Shown here in pieces: positions 1-8,855 of a DNA stretch of 64,000 bases. Position 1 is the first letter of the stretch. The number at the start of each line of letters is the position of its first letter. The position numbers and the translations under genes were made by a program. The stretch is from the NCBI GenBank assembly GCA_014803435.1, contig JACYFD010000001.1:62001-126000 (forward strand). The letters are read 5' to 3'. Origin of the DNA: Cellulosimicrobium terreum. Its GTDB lineage: Bacteria; Actinomycetota; Actinomycetes; Actinomycetales; Cellulomonadaceae. Below the pieces are notes generated by a model. It had not been told where the DNA came from and ran no database searches. It was given only the letters and a program-made list of their open reading frames with translations.

Positions 1-525
1 CTTGTTGTAGAACATCATCGAGACGTCGAGGACGAACGGCAGCACGTACTCCGCGTCCTCGTACGTGCCCGCGTCGAGGTGGCCCTGGTTGATCGTGTCG
101 GCGTAGTCGAGCCCGTCGATGTTGCCGGTGATGTCCTGGAACAACCCTTGCTGCACCCAGTTCGGCACGTAGACGATGTCGGCCGCGAAGAGGTCGGGCA
201 GGCCGTCGCTGCCGGCGGCTGCGCCGACCTTCGCGACGTAGTCGTCGTTGGGGACGATGGTGAGGTCGACCTGGTTCTCGTGGCTCTCGTTGTACGCGTC
301 GACGAGCAGGTTCGCCTGCTTCTCGAGCGGTGCTCGGGTCCACATGGTCAGCGTGCTGCCGTCGTCGACGCCCTCAGGGCTGCTGGCAGTGCTCTCGCCG
401 CCGTTCCCGTTGTCGCCCCCGTCGTCGTCGGAGCCGCCGCACGCGGCGAGCCCGAGAGTGGTGAGGCCGATCACCAGCGTCGAGGCCACGGCCCTCGTCA
501 CCGACGTCCTGCGGTGGTTCGTCAT
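1..525 (-). CDS. Sugar ABC transporter substrate-binding lipoprotein (partial, C-terminus outside window)
   Basis: Extracellular solute-binding lipoprotein of a carbohydrate ABC importer; only about 175 N-terminal residues are present because the gene runs off the left edge. The start ATG at 525 follows a GGAG ribosome site. The N-terminus has basic residues, a hydrophobic segment and a lipobox ending TLGLAACG, then a Ser/Gly/Asp-rich linker. The mature part (LTMWTRAPLEKQANLLVDAY, later DGLPDLFAAD and FVLDVSMMFYNK) matches family 1 solute-binding proteins for sugars. The divergent LacI-family gene next door suggests sugar-controlled expression. The substrate cannot be told from the sequence. 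Confidence 0.85.
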   Translation of the reverse strand, partial: MTNHRRTSVTRAVASTLVIGLTTLGLAACGGSDDDGGDNGNGGESTASSPEGVDDGSTLTMWTRAPLEKQANLLVDAYNESHENQVDLTIVPNDDYVAKVGAAAGSDGLPDLFAADIVYVPNWVQQGLFQDITGNIDGLDYADTINQGHLDAGTYEDAEYVLPFVLDVSMMFYNK

Positions 526-703
526 CTCGCTTCTCCTCAGTACTCGTCGTCGAGCCCTCCGCCCGGCAGCACTGCCGTGCGGCTTGAACCGTTTTCGGTC
601 CGCCTGTCGTCGTGCGGCGGACACTCGGTCCCACCGCGCCCTCGCGAGCCGCTAGTGTTCGTTGTCCGGGGCCGGGTGCAAGGAACGATCCGTGCGTAGG
701 CTC

Positions 704-733
704 TTGACTGAAAGCGACCGAAAAGGTTTTCTG
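704..733 (+). promoter_or_regulatory. Probable promoter and operator upstream of the LacI-family gene
   Basis: A TTGACT -35-like hexamer (704-709) is followed, at roughly promoter spacing, by an imperfect palindrome with GAAAA-GG-TTTTC at its centre (718-733). A related GAA...TTTTC element lies near 586-597. The palindrome sits in the region between the divergent transporter and regulator genes, so autoregulation by the LacI protein is a reasonable inference. The rest of 526-841 shows no gene. Confidence 0.4.
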
Positions 734-841
734 AATCTAGGGCAGGGCAGTCCGGCCGTCAAGCGGTATGACGGGTTACAGTTCCATCACGCCAGACCGG
801 CAACGACGCGGGAGCGCGGCGGCCAGGAGGGGGCACGGCTC

Positions 842-1873
842 ATGACCACCCAGGGCAGCAGCGCGTCGCCACGTGCGGCGACGCTCACCGACGTCGCGCG
901 CCTCGCCGGCGTGTCCATCGCGACGGCGTCGAAGGCGATCAACGGGCGGGACCAGGTGAAGGCCGAGACGCGGCTGCGCGTGCTCGAGGCCGCCGAACGG
1001 CTCTCGTTCGCACCCAACGCGCTCGCGCGCGGCCTGCTCAAGGGCCGGACCGGGACCGTCGGCCTGCTCACGAGCGACCTCGAGGGCCGGTTCTCGATCC
1101 CGGTGCTCATGGGCGCGGAGGACGCTTTCGGTGCCGGCAGGGTGTCGGTGTTCCTGTGCGACGCGCGCGGTGACGCGATCCGCGAGCAGCACCACGTGCG
1201 CGCGCTGCTGTCCCGCCGCGTCGACGGGCTGATCGTCGTCGGCTCCCGCACGGACCCGCGGCCCCCGCTCAGCATCGAGGTCCCCGTCCCCGTCGTCTAC
1301 GCGTACGCGCCGTCGGAGGACGCCTCCGACCACTCGATCACCGCGGACAACGTCGGGGCCGGACGTCTCGCCGTCGAGCACCTGCTGTCCTGCGGCCGCC
1401 GCAACGTCGCCCACGTGACCGGTGACCCCGGCTACAAGGCGGCGCAGGACCGCGCGACAGGTGCTCGCGCCGCGCTCGACGCCGCGGGCCTGGAGATGGT
1501 CGGCGGGCAGATGTACTTCGGCTCCTGGGGCGAGGGGTGGGGCCGCGGCGCGGCGCGCATGATCGTCGAGCAGCACCCCGACGTCGACGCGTTCTTCTGC
1601 GGCAGCGACCAGATCGCCCGGGGAGTGCTCGACGCGCTGCGCGAGCTCGGCCGGGACGTGCCGGGCGAGGTCTCCGTGATCGGGTTCGACAACTGGGAGG
1701 TCCTCACCACCAACGCGCGGCCGCAGCTCACGAGCGTCGACATGAACCTCGAGCGGCTCGGCCGCGTCGCCGCGCAGCGGCTCTTCGCCGCGATCGACGG
1801 CACCGTGCGGCCCGGTGTCGAGGAGCTGCCCTGCCGGGTCGTGACCCGCGCGTCGAGCACGCCCTTCAGCTGA
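842..1873 (+). CDS. LacI-family transcriptional regulator
   Basis: A 343-residue repressor of the LacI/GalR family. Residues about 13-60 form the helix-turn-helix and hinge region (TLTDVARLAGVSIATASKAI, then PNALARGL), followed by a periplasmic-binding-protein-like effector domain with the usual ITADNVGAGRLAVEHLL and PDVDAFFCGSDQIARGVLDAL motifs. The ATG at 842 is chosen because an AGGAGG-like site precedes it and the helix-turn-helix begins soon after; the frame is open 60 codons further upstream but that part does not look like this family. It is divergent to a sugar-binding lipoprotein gene, so it probably represses a sugar uptake locus. The effector is unknown. Confidence 0.9.
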   Translation: MTTQGSSASPRAATLTDVARLAGVSIATASKAINGRDQVKAETRLRVLEAAERLSFAPNALARGLLKGRTGTVGLLTSDLEGRFSIPVLMGAEDAFGAGRVSVFLCDARGDAIREQHHVRALLSRRVDGLIVVGSRTDPRPPLSIEVPVPVVYAYAPSEDASDHSITADNVGAGRLAVEHLLSCGRRNVAHVTGDPGYKAAQDRATGARAALDAAGLEMVGGQMYFGSWGEGWGRGAARMIVEQHPDVDAFFCGSDQIARGVLDALRELGRDVPGEVSVIGFDNWEVLTTNARPQLTSVDMNLERLGRVAAQRLFAAIDGTVRPGVEELPCRVVTRASSTPFS

Positions 1874-1884
1874 CCCCGCTACGG

Positions 1885-1944
1885 GCCGAACCCCGGTCTA
1901 CGCGTCGATCGCACGATCGATCGAGGCGTAGACCGGGGTTCGGC
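1885..1944. terminator. Bidirectional hairpin terminator
   Basis: Perfect 19-bp arms at 1885-1903 and 1926-1944 around a 22-nt centre that itself contains cgatcg repeats. It sits between the convergent LacI-family gene and the membrane-protein gene, so it can stop transcription from both sides. Confidence 0.75.
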
Positions 1945-1964
1945 AGGTGGACCCGGCCGAACGG

Positions 1965-3347
1965 TCAGGCGAACCCGAACACCGGCGGGACCACCACGAC
2001 GACGGCTGCGGCCCAGACCGCGTAGACCGGCAGGAACCGCGTCTGCCACCGGACGAGGGCGTCGAACGGGCGCCGTCGGCGCAGGAACCCGGTCGCGAGC
2101 ACCGCCGACCCCACGAGGTGGACGAGCAGCAGCAGGTTGAGGCCCAGCGCGACCGCCTTGTTGGGGCTCACGCCGAACTCGGCGATGCGGGTGAGCATCG
2201 CGGTGAGCGCGATGGCGTCGACCGCGAGCGCCCCCACGACGAGCGCGAGCTGCAGCCCGTCGAAGAACGTCGGCGGGGCGAGCGGGTCGCGCGCCGACAC
2301 GGAGTACAGCAGCAGGCACACCACCAGCACGAGGATCGCGTCCATGAGGATGAGGAGGTCGCGGTCGACGTCGGCGAGGCCGCCCGCCGTCGCGAGGACG
2401 ACGAACAGCGCGACGAGCATGACGACGGTGAGCGGTGTGAACACCCGCGTGAGAACCGGTGCGATGTTCTCGACGACGTTCTGCTTGGCCTCGACGAGCC
2501 AGGCCGCGACGACGAGGGCGCCGGGCACGCAGAACGGCAGGATCCAGTCCTCGAGGTACGGCTCGAGGTCGATGTCGGCGAGGGAGAAGACGCCGCCCGT
2601 CAGCGCGAGCAGCACGCCCCCGCCGAGCGCGAGGAGCGTGAGGTAGACGGCGAGCTCGCCCGTGAAGCGGGCGAAGTCCATGCGCCGGGCGTCGGAGCGC
2701 CAGCGTCCGCCGACGTACGCGACCCCGACCAGCGCCCACAGCGCGACGGGCGCGTGGATCGCCGCGATCAGCTCGGTGGAGCCGTCGGGGACGAACGGGT
2801 AGACGTTGAGCACCACAGCCAGCACGGTGAACGGGACGAGGAGCATCAGCCCGACCTGCCAGGTGAGCCGCCGCTTCCACGCGAGGTAGCCCGCGAGGAA
2901 CGGGTAGACCACGAGCCCGATGTTGCGCAGGAGCACGGTGTCGTCGTCGACCAGCGAGGTCGTCACCTTGACCGCGATCCCCGCCCCCACCGCGAGCGCG
3001 AGGACGACCGCGAGCTCGCGCCACGACCGTGACCCGCCTGAACCGTCCGCAGGCTCGTCGCGCACGAGGACGAGCTGCTTCCACAGGCGGTCCGAGTGCT
3101 CGCGGGCGAACTCGCGCGACACCGTGTCGAGGTCGCCCATGCGCTTGACGGCGACGAGGAACGCCTCGTCGTCGTCGAGCCCGGTGGCGCGCAGGTCCTC
3201 GACCCGCTCGCGCAGGTGGTCCTCCATCTCGTCGACGTCCGCGGACGAGATCGCCTCGCGCCGACGCACGTAGCCGCGCCACTGGTCGATCTGGGCCTCC
3301 AGCTCGGCGTGGGGCGCGGCGTGCGGCCCGGCCGCACCGGGTGCCAT
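1965..3347 (-). CDS. Multi-pass membrane protein with permease-prefix (HAAS-like) N-terminus
   Basis: A protein of 460 residues. The N-terminal ~90 residues are soluble and helical (ELEAQIDQWRGYVRRREAIS, then VDEMEDHLRERVEDL and EAFLVAVKRMGDLD), a pattern seen in the permease-prefix/HAAS domain that accompanies PadR regulators. About ten hydrophobic segments follow. Its ATG at 3347 shares a base with the TGA of the upstream padR-like gene, so the two are translationally coupled; an in-frame ATG 9 nt upstream is possible. The pair probably forms a one-gene regulator plus sensor or effector unit, but the transported or sensed signal is unknown. Confidence 0.75.
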   Translation of the reverse strand: MAPGAAGPHAAPHAELEAQIDQWRGYVRRREAISSADVDEMEDHLRERVEDLRATGLDDDEAFLVAVKRMGDLDTVSREFAREHSDRLWKQLVLVRDEPADGSGGSRSWRELAVVLALAVGAGIAVKVTTSLVDDDTVLLRNIGLVVYPFLAGYLAWKRRLTWQVGLMLLVPFTVLAVVLNVYPFVPDGSTELIAAIHAPVALWALVGVAYVGGRWRSDARRMDFARFTGELAVYLTLLALGGGVLLALTGGVFSLADIDLEPYLEDWILPFCVPGALVVAAWLVEAKQNVVENIAPVLTRVFTPLTVVMLVALFVVLATAGGLADVDRDLLILMDAILVLVVCLLLYSVSARDPLAPPTFFDGLQLALVVGALAVDAIALTAMLTRIAEFGVSPNKAVALGLNLLLLVHLVGSAVLATGFLRRRRPFDALVRWQTRFLPVYAVWAAAVVVVVPPVFGFA

Positions 3348-3721
3348 CAGGCCCATCCCTCGGCTGCGCGCGGCGGGAGCTGGGCGCCGTCCTGCGCGAC
3401 CCGCCACACCTGCGCGAGGGCGTCGGCGACGACGCTCCACTGGTCCTGGCGCTCGGCGAGCGCCTGCCGGCCCGCGGCGGTGATGGTGTAGTGCTTGCGG
3501 CGCCTCCCGACGTCGGACACCCCCCACGAGGACTCGACGTGGCCGACCCGCTCGAGCCGGTGCAGGAGCGGGTAGAGCATGCCGTCGGTCCACTGCATGC
3601 GGCCGCCGGACAGCTCGTCGACGCGCTTGAGGATCGCGTACCCGTACGACTCGCCGTCGGCCAGGATGCCGAGGACGAGCGGTGTGGCCGAGGCGGCCAC
3701 GAGGTCCTTGTCGATGCGCAT
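3347..3721 (-). CDS. PadR-family transcriptional regulator
   Basis: A 124-residue winged-helix regulator. The start at 3721 (MRIDKDLVAASATPLVLGIL) has a GGAG site upstream. The typical PadR core is visible: ILADGESYGYAILKRVDELS, then WTDGMLYPLLHRLERVGHVE and RRRKHYTITAAGRQALAERQ. It overlaps by one base with the downstream membrane-protein gene, the common PadR arrangement. An inverted repeat just upstream of the start is a likely autoregulatory operator. Confidence 0.9.
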   Translation of the reverse strand: MRIDKDLVAASATPLVLGILADGESYGYAILKRVDELSGGRMQWTDGMLYPLLHRLERVGHVESSWGVSDVGRRRKHYTITAAGRQALAERQDQWSVVADALAQVWRVAQDGAQLPPRAAEGWA

Positions 3722-3726
3722 GGTGC

Positions 3727-3755
3727 TCCCATACCTAGTTCCGCGATGTATGGGA
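3727..3755. promoter_or_regulatory. Putative PadR operator
   Basis: Inverted repeat TCCCATAC (3727-3734) and GTATGGGA (3748-3755) with a 13-bp spacer, directly upstream of the PadR-family start codon. PadR proteins usually bind such AT-centred palindromes in their own promoters; binding here is inferred. Confidence 0.5.
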
Positions 3756-3817
3756 ACCATAGCAGCACAACGCCTAGCAGCGTGAGGCATCGGAGGCGCT
3801 CGCCGATCCGGTGCGGA

Positions 3818-4102
3818 TCACGGTGCGAGGTGGCCTGACCGGCTGGTCGACCTCAGGAGGATGCCAGGGTCTCCCGTACCGCCTGCGATCCCAGGAAAGC
3901 CGTTGATCACGACGTGCCCGAGCCACGCGCCCTCCTTGACCTCCGGCGGCGCGCCGTGCACGAGGAAGTGACCTCCGAACGGCTCGAACGTGCTGGTGAT
4001 CCGCTCCATGTACTCGGCGACGTCCGGGTGCGGATCGGCGTCGTGCAGATGGGCGATGGCGTAGGCAGCCACAGGAGGCTCCGAGCGTTCACGGGTGGGC
4101 AT
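3818..4102 (-). CDS. DUF1330-family small protein, C-terminus atypical
   Basis: A 94-residue protein. Residues 11-70 match the DUF1330 alpha-beta barrel family (AYAIAHLHDADPHPDVAEYM, then FEPFGGHFLVHGAPPEVKEG). The part after VVINGFP does not show the usual Ala-Arg-Ala-Trp-Tyr stretch expected next; instead it runs through a Gly-rich segment to a short tail (LLRSTSRSGHLAP) that resembles the normal family end. A small internal deletion or sequence decay is possible. Its start overlaps the end of the upstream gene by 14 nt, so they are probably cotranscribed. Function is unknown. Confidence 0.6.
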   Translation of the reverse strand: MPTRERSEPPVAAYAIAHLHDADPHPDVAEYMERITSTFEPFGGHFLVHGAPPEVKEGAWLGHVVINGFPGIAGGTGDPGILLRSTSRSGHLAP

Positions 4103-5138
4103 GACGAGCTCGATCCGCTGCCAGGTTCGCGTCCCACCAGCGCAGGACGAGGGTCGCACAGAGGGTGAGCCACCGCGACGGCTCCCCGGCGGGGACATCG
4201 ACCTCGAACCACACCGCACCCGGGTCGCGGCGCTCCTGGACCCACGTGCCGTCCGCACGCCGGGCGTCCCGGACCACCTCGACGGCCTCCTCGAGCCGCG
4301 GGTCGGGCGCCGTGCCGTCGAACGACGCCGCACGCCGGAAGTAGTCGGTCGCGTTGAGGACGCTGTAGCGACCGCGGAACGGGAACGCGAAGCGCGTGGC
4401 CCACGGCGCGACCACCTCACCGGTGGAGAGCCGGCGGAGCAGACGACGTCGCAGCAGGTACTCCTCGCCCGTGCGCCGGGCCGCGCGGACCTCGTCGTCC
4501 GGCCCGGTCAGCTCCTCGTAGGCCAGCAGACCCTTGAGCGTGTTGAGCGTCGACCAGAACGAGGACACCGTCGCGCCCGCGACCCACTCGCAGTTCCACC
4601 CCCCGTCGGCCATCCGACCGTCGAGGATCCGTCGGCGCAGGCCCGCGACGTCGACCCCGAGCCACGCGCCGTTCGCGAGCGTGAACGCGTTGATGCACCA
4701 GTCGACCTCGCCGTCCCAGTACGGCAGGTCGTCGTACTCCCACCGGGCGTTCGTGCGGAGCAGCTCGGCGGTGTGCCGCGCGCGAAGCACGGCCGGGTCG
4801 AGACCCCACTCGCGCAGGGAGCTGAGCGACCACGTCGTGGCGGTCCACGGCTGGGGCTTCTCGACCCGGGCCGTACCGTCCGAGCCGTCCGAGCCGGCCG
4901 TGCCGCCGGGGACGTCGTCGGGCGGGTCGAAGAAGCCCGCCGGGAAGAACGCCCCGCCCGCCCACCGGCCGTCCGGGTCCTGACGGGCGAGCAGTAGCGC
5001 CCCGAAGCCCTCCGTCGCGACCCGCGCGCGCGTCGCCTCCCACGTGCCCGACGGCGCGTGCAGCAGGTCGCGCTCGACCTGCCACCGCAGCGCGGGGTCG
5101 GAGTCGAGCAGCCAGTCGGCGAGGGCACGGTCACCCAT
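4089..5138 (-). CDS. Terpenoid cyclase/prenyltransferase-fold protein
   Basis: A 349-residue protein with repeated motifs of the alpha/alpha-toroid fold of squalene cyclases and protein prenyltransferases: ADWLLDSDPALRWQVERDLL near the start, RQDPDGRWAGGAFF, and RMADGGWNCEWV in the middle. The ATG at 5138 fits the conserved N-terminus. No Asp-rich DXDD active-site motif was seen, so it need not be a cyclase; many bacterial relatives are annotated only by fold. It is divergent from a glycosyltransferase gene and overlaps a DUF1330 gene downstream. Confidence 0.65.
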   Translation of the reverse strand: MGDRALADWLLDSDPALRWQVERDLLHAPSGTWEATRARVATEGFGALLLARQDPDGRWAGGAFFPAGFFDPPDDVPGGTAGSDGSDGTARVEKPQPWTATTWSLSSLREWGLDPAVLRARHTAELLRTNARWEYDDLPYWDGEVDWCINAFTLANGAWLGVDVAGLRRRILDGRMADGGWNCEWVAGATVSSFWSTLNTLKGLLAYEELTGPDDEVRAARRTGEEYLLRRRLLRRLSTGEVVAPWATRFAFPFRGRYSVLNATDYFRRAASFDGTAPDPRLEEAVEVVRDARRADGTWVQERRDPGAVWFEVDVPAGEPSRWLTLCATLVLRWWDANLAADRARHAHP

Positions 5139-5242
5139 GGGGCGAGCGTAGGGATCGCGGCACGCGCTCGCGCGCCGGTAGCGTGGCCACGACGACGGGG
5201 CAGCGCCACGGCCGCTGCGAGACCGCACCCGGGAGGTCGACG

Positions 5243-6508
5243 GTGCCGCACTCCTATCTCTTCGCCCTGACCGACGGCGGTGGCACGGTCCCGCCCGAGC
5301 TGGGCGCCGCCCGTCGGCTCGTCGAGCGCGGTCACCGCGTGCGCGTGCTGGCCGAGGACTCGATGGCGGCCGAGGTGCGGGCGTCGGGGGCGGAGCGCGT
5401 CCCGTGGGTGGCGGGACCGAACCGGCCGGACCGCGACCCGGCGAGCGACCCGCTCAAGGACTGGGAGGCCCGCAGCCTGCTCGCGCAGGCCCGCGGCATC
5501 GGCGACCACATGATCGCCGGGCCTGCGCCCGGCATCGCGCACGACGTCCTGGCCGCGGTCGACCAGGACCTCCCCGACCTCGTCGTCACCTCGACGTTCG
5601 CGTTCGGCGCGATGATCGCCGCGCAGTCCCGCGGGATCCCCTTCGACGTCCTGATCCCCAACGTGTACGCCCTCCCCACGCCGGGACGCACGCCCTTCGG
5701 TGCGGGCCTGAAGCCGGCGCGCGGACCGCTCGGACGGTTCCGGGACCGCACCCTGACGACCCTCTCATCGCGGACCTTCGACCGCTACACGCTCGCCCGG
5801 CTCGACACGCTGCGCACCGACCTCGGGCTCGGGCGGCTGACCCACTCGTGGGAGCAGATGGGCGCTGCGCGCCGCCAGCTCGTCATGACGAGCCCCGCGT
5901 TCGACCTGCCCGGACCCTTGCCCCTGAACGCGCGGTACGTCGGGCCGGTCCTCGACGACCCGTCCTGGGCGGACGACGCCGGGTGGTCGCCCCCGCCGGG
6001 CGCCGACCCGCTCGTCCTCGTCGCGCTCTCGTCGACGTTCCAGGACCAGGCGGCGCTCCTGGGGCGCATCGTCGACGCGCTCACGACACTGCCCGTGCGG
6101 GCGATCGTCACGACCGGCCAAGGCCTCGACCCGGGGACCGTGCGCGCGACGTCGGCCGTGCAGGTCGTCGCGTCGGCACCGCACCACGAGGTGCTGCGCG
6201 ACGCCGCGCTCGTCGTCACGCACGGGGGGCACGGGACGCTCCTCAAGTCGCTCGCCGCCGGCTGCCCCGTCGTCGTGCTGCCGCACGGGCGGGACCAGGG
6301 CGACAACGCGGTGCGCGTCACGCTGCGCGGCGCGGGCGTCGCGATCTCCCGGCGCTCGTCCGCGGACCGCATCGCCGGAGCGGTGCGCCGCGTGCTCGAC
6401 GACCCTGCCTACGCCCGGGGGGCGGCGGTGCTGGGCGCCGCGATCCGGCACGACGCCGAGCACAGCACGCTCGTGGACGAGCTCGAGAACCTGGGCGCAG
6501 CGGCGTGA
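5243..6508 (+). CDS. UDP-glycosyltransferase-like (GT1/MGT family) protein
   Basis: A 421-residue glycosyltransferase with a GT-B fold. The N-terminal half begins HSYLFALTDGGGTVPPELGA and contains VPWVAGP; the C-terminal half carries the nucleotide-sugar binding signature VVTHGGHGTLLKSLAAGCPV followed by LPHGRDQGDNAVRV, as in macrolide and flavonoid glycosyltransferases. The GTG at 5243 is preferred because GGGAGG lies 6 nt upstream and the family N-terminus starts there; an in-frame ATG 60 nt earlier is possible. The acceptor is unknown. It is transcribed away from the terpenoid-fold gene. Confidence 0.85.
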   Translation: MPHSYLFALTDGGGTVPPELGAARRLVERGHRVRVLAEDSMAAEVRASGAERVPWVAGPNRPDRDPASDPLKDWEARSLLAQARGIGDHMIAGPAPGIAHDVLAAVDQDLPDLVVTSTFAFGAMIAAQSRGIPFDVLIPNVYALPTPGRTPFGAGLKPARGPLGRFRDRTLTTLSSRTFDRYTLARLDTLRTDLGLGRLTHSWEQMGAARRQLVMTSPAFDLPGPLPLNARYVGPVLDDPSWADDAGWSPPPGADPLVLVALSSTFQDQAALLGRIVDALTTLPVRAIVTTGQGLDPGTVRATSAVQVVASAPHHEVLRDAALVVTHGGHGTLLKSLAAGCPVVVLPHGRDQGDNAVRVTLRGAGVAISRRSSADRIAGAVRRVLDDPAYARGAAVLGAAIRHDAEHSTLVDELENLGAAA

Positions 6509-6530
6509 CCCGCGCCGACGGCCTCCCGAC

Positions 6531-6544
6531 ATACCGCGCGGTAT
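6531..6544. promoter_or_regulatory. Perfect 14-bp palindrome upstream of the aldehyde dehydrogenase gene
   Basis: ATACCGCGCGGTAT lies about 38 bp before the dehydrogenase start. Its form (ATAC...GTAT) resembles TetR-type operators. A half-site (ATACCGCG) reappears near 8083 downstream of the same gene. No regulator gene is adjacent. Confidence 0.45.
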
Positions 6545-6581
6545 GCTCGCATCCACCTCTGCCGCCGGACGAAGGAGTCCC

Positions 6582-8060
6582 ATGACCGAGAACCGCGAGA
6601 CCGCGCTGCTGGCCACCGTGCCGGACGGCCTGCTCATCGGCGGGCGCTGGCGCCCTGCCGAGGCGGGCGCCGTCCTGGGCGTCGACGACCCGTCGACCGG
6701 GAACCGCCTGAAGGACGTCGCGGACGCGACGGTGGCCGACGGCGTCACCGCCCTCGACGCCGCGTGCGACGCGTTCCCCGCGTGGGCCGCGACCCCCGCC
6801 CGGCAACGCGCCAAGATCCTGCGGCGCGCGTTCGACCTGGTCCAGGAGCGCGCGGAGGACCTTGCGCTCCTCATGACCCTCGAGATGGGCAAGCCCCTCG
6901 CGGAGTCGCGCGGCGAGGTCGCCTACGGCGGCGAGTTCCTGCGCTGGTTCAGCGAGGAGGCACCACGGGTGACCGGCCGCTACGGCCCGAATCCCGAGGG
7001 CACCGGGCGCGCGATCGTCACGCAGCACCCCGTGGGCCCCTGCTACCTCATCACCCCGTGGAACTTCCCCCTCGCCATGGCCACGCGCAAGATCGCCCCC
7101 GCCCTCGCCGCGGGGTGCACCGTGGTCGTCAAGCCCGCGGGCCTGACACCCCTGACGACCCTCTTCCTCGCCCAGATCCTCCAGGACGCGGGCCTGCCGG
7201 ACGGCGTCGTCAACGTCATCACGACGACGCGCACCGGCCCTGTCTCCGAGGCCATCATCCGCGACCCTCGCCTGCGCAAGCTCTCCTTCACCGGTTCCAC
7301 AGCCGTCGGTCAGAAGCTCCTGGAGCAGGCCGCGGGCGGCGTCCTGCGCACCTCGATGGAGCTCGGCGGCAACGCGCCGTTCGTCGTCTTCGACGACGCC
7401 GACCTCGACCGGGCCGTCGACGGCGCGATCGCCGCGAAGTTCCGCAACATCGGGCAGGCCTGCACCGCCGCGAACCGGTTCCTCGTGCACCGGTCCGTCG
7501 CGGACGAGTTCACCCGCCGCGTCACCGAGCGCGTCGCGGCGTTCGCCACCGGGCGCGGGACCGAGGACGGCGTCACGATCGGCCCGCTCATCGACGACCG
7601 CGCCGTCGCCAAGGCCGCGACGCTCGTGGACGACGCCGTCGAGCGCGGTGCGACCCTGCGCACCGGGGGTGCCGCGATCGACCGACCCGGGACCTACTTC
7701 GCCGCGACCGTCCTGGCCGACGTCGCACCCGGGAGCGCCATCCTGCGCGAGGAGATCTTCGGCCCCGTCCTCGCGATCGTCCCGTTCGACGACGAGGACG
7801 AGGCGGTGCAGCTCGCCAACGACACCGAGTACGGCCTCGTCTCCTACGTCTTCACCCAGGATCTCGCGCGGGGCCAGCGCATGATCGAACGCCTGCACAC
7901 CGGGATGATGGGCCTCAACGTCGGGGTCGTCTCCAACGCCGCCGCACCCTTCGGCGGCTGGAAGCAGTCCGGTCTCGGCCGCGAGGGCGGCGCCGAGGGC
8001 ATCCACGAGTACCTGCAGACCAAGTACACGCTGACGCCCGACCCGTTCTCGGCGGGGTGA
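6582..8060 (+). CDS. gabD: NAD(P)-dependent succinate-semialdehyde dehydrogenase-type aldehyde dehydrogenase
   Basis: A 492-residue aldehyde dehydrogenase that would oxidise an aldehyde such as succinate semialdehyde to the acid. Seen motifs: PWNFPLAM (cofactor-site start), VVKPAG, FTGSTAVGQKLL, MELGGNAPFVVFDDADLD with the general-base Glu, and GQACTAANRF with the catalytic Cys. The Gly-Gln-Ala-Cys-Thr-Ala-Ala-Asn context is typical of the GabD group. The ATG at 6582 has a GAAGGAG site. The exact substrate is inferred from family resemblance; 4-aminobutyrate degradation genes are not adjacent. A palindrome upstream suggests a dedicated repressor. Confidence 0.8.
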   Translation: MTENRETALLATVPDGLLIGGRWRPAEAGAVLGVDDPSTGNRLKDVADATVADGVTALDAACDAFPAWAATPARQRAKILRRAFDLVQERAEDLALLMTLEMGKPLAESRGEVAYGGEFLRWFSEEAPRVTGRYGPNPEGTGRAIVTQHPVGPCYLITPWNFPLAMATRKIAPALAAGCTVVVKPAGLTPLTTLFLAQILQDAGLPDGVVNVITTTRTGPVSEAIIRDPRLRKLSFTGSTAVGQKLLEQAAGGVLRTSMELGGNAPFVVFDDADLDRAVDGAIAAKFRNIGQACTAANRFLVHRSVADEFTRRVTERVAAFATGRGTEDGVTIGPLIDDRAVAKAATLVDDAVERGATLRTGGAAIDRPGTYFAATVLADVAPGSAILREEIFGPVLAIVPFDDEDEAVQLANDTEYGLVSYVFTQDLARGQRMIERLHTGMMGLNVGVVSNAAAPFGGWKQSGLGREGGAEGIHEYLQTKYTLTPDPFSAG

Positions 8061-8153
8061 GGACGCGACCCCGGTCGTGCTTATACCGCGCCCCGAAGAT
8101 CCTCGCACATCGAAAAGCCCCATTGTGCGCGGAAGCGACGTAGTGTCTGCGGC

Positions 8154-8774
8154 GTGAACATCTACCTCGTGCTGTCCCGGAGCCGCACCGTCCTGTCCCG
8201 GACGATCGCCCTGGCGACGCGCGACGAGTTCACGCACGCCTCCCTCGCCCTCGACCCGGGCCTCGAGCTCATGTTCAGCTTCGCGCGGCGCCGGGCGAGC
8301 AACCCGTTCGTCGGGTGCTTCCGGCGTGAACGGCTCGACGAGGGCCTCTACCGCGGCATGGACGTCGTGCCCGGGCTCGTGCTCGAGATCCCCGTGACCG
8401 CCGAGCAGCACGCCGCGGTCTGCGCGCGCGTCAGCGAGTTCCTCCTGGACTCGCACGCCTACTCCTACAAGAAGACCGGGCTGGTCAGCGTCCTGACGGG
8501 GCGCGGGTCGGAGGACGACACCCGATTCGTCTGCTCCGAGTTCGTCTACCACGTGCTGCACGGGGCGGGGGTGTGCGACCTCGGCGTCGCGCGCTGGCAG
8601 GTGCGCCCGCAGATGCTGCTGGACCTCCCCGGCGAGGTCGTCTTCCGCGGTGACCTCAAGGAGTACGCCGTCCGGCACCGGATCGGACCGGGCGTCCCGA
8701 CGACGCACTCCCTCACGTTCGCGCCGACGGCGCTGCGCCAGCTCGCCCAGCCCGCGGCGTCGTCCACCGCGTGA
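8154..8774 (+). CDS. YiiX-like/permuted papain-fold cysteine peptidase-type protein
   Basis: A 206-residue protein starting at GTG 8154. The motifs FTHASLALD (His) and FVCSEFVYHVL (Cys) are in the permuted order typical of the YiiX/NlpC-P60-related papain-like fold, which cleaves amide or ester bonds in cell-wall or lipid-linked substrates. No signal peptide is seen, so it is likely cytoplasmic. The gene ends before a strong bidirectional terminator shared with the convergent pectate lyase gene. Catalytic role is inferred. Confidence 0.6.
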   Translation: MNIYLVLSRSRTVLSRTIALATRDEFTHASLALDPGLELMFSFARRRASNPFVGCFRRERLDEGLYRGMDVVPGLVLEIPVTAEQHAAVCARVSEFLLDSHAYSYKKTGLVSVLTGRGSEDDTRFVCSEFVYHVLHGAGVCDLGVARWQVRPQMLLDLPGEVVFRGDLKEYAVRHRIGPGVPTTHSLTFAPTALRQLAQPAASSTA

Positions 8775-8784
8775 CGCCACGAAC

Positions 8785-8841
8785 GCCCCCAGGGGCGGGG
8801 TCGCGGGACCGGTACGGCCTCGCGACCCCGCCCCTGGGGGC
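8785..8841. terminator. Strong bidirectional hairpin terminator
   Basis: Perfect 21-bp GC-rich arms at 8785-8805 and 8821-8841 with a 15-nt loop, between two convergent genes. Confidence 0.85.
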
Positions 8842-8855
8842 AGGAACCTCGCCGG

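Noticed and set aside
3818..4420. Longer start for the DUF1330 protein (200 codons)
   Set aside because: The extra N-terminus is an out-of-frame translation of the upstream gene; the family start is at 4102.
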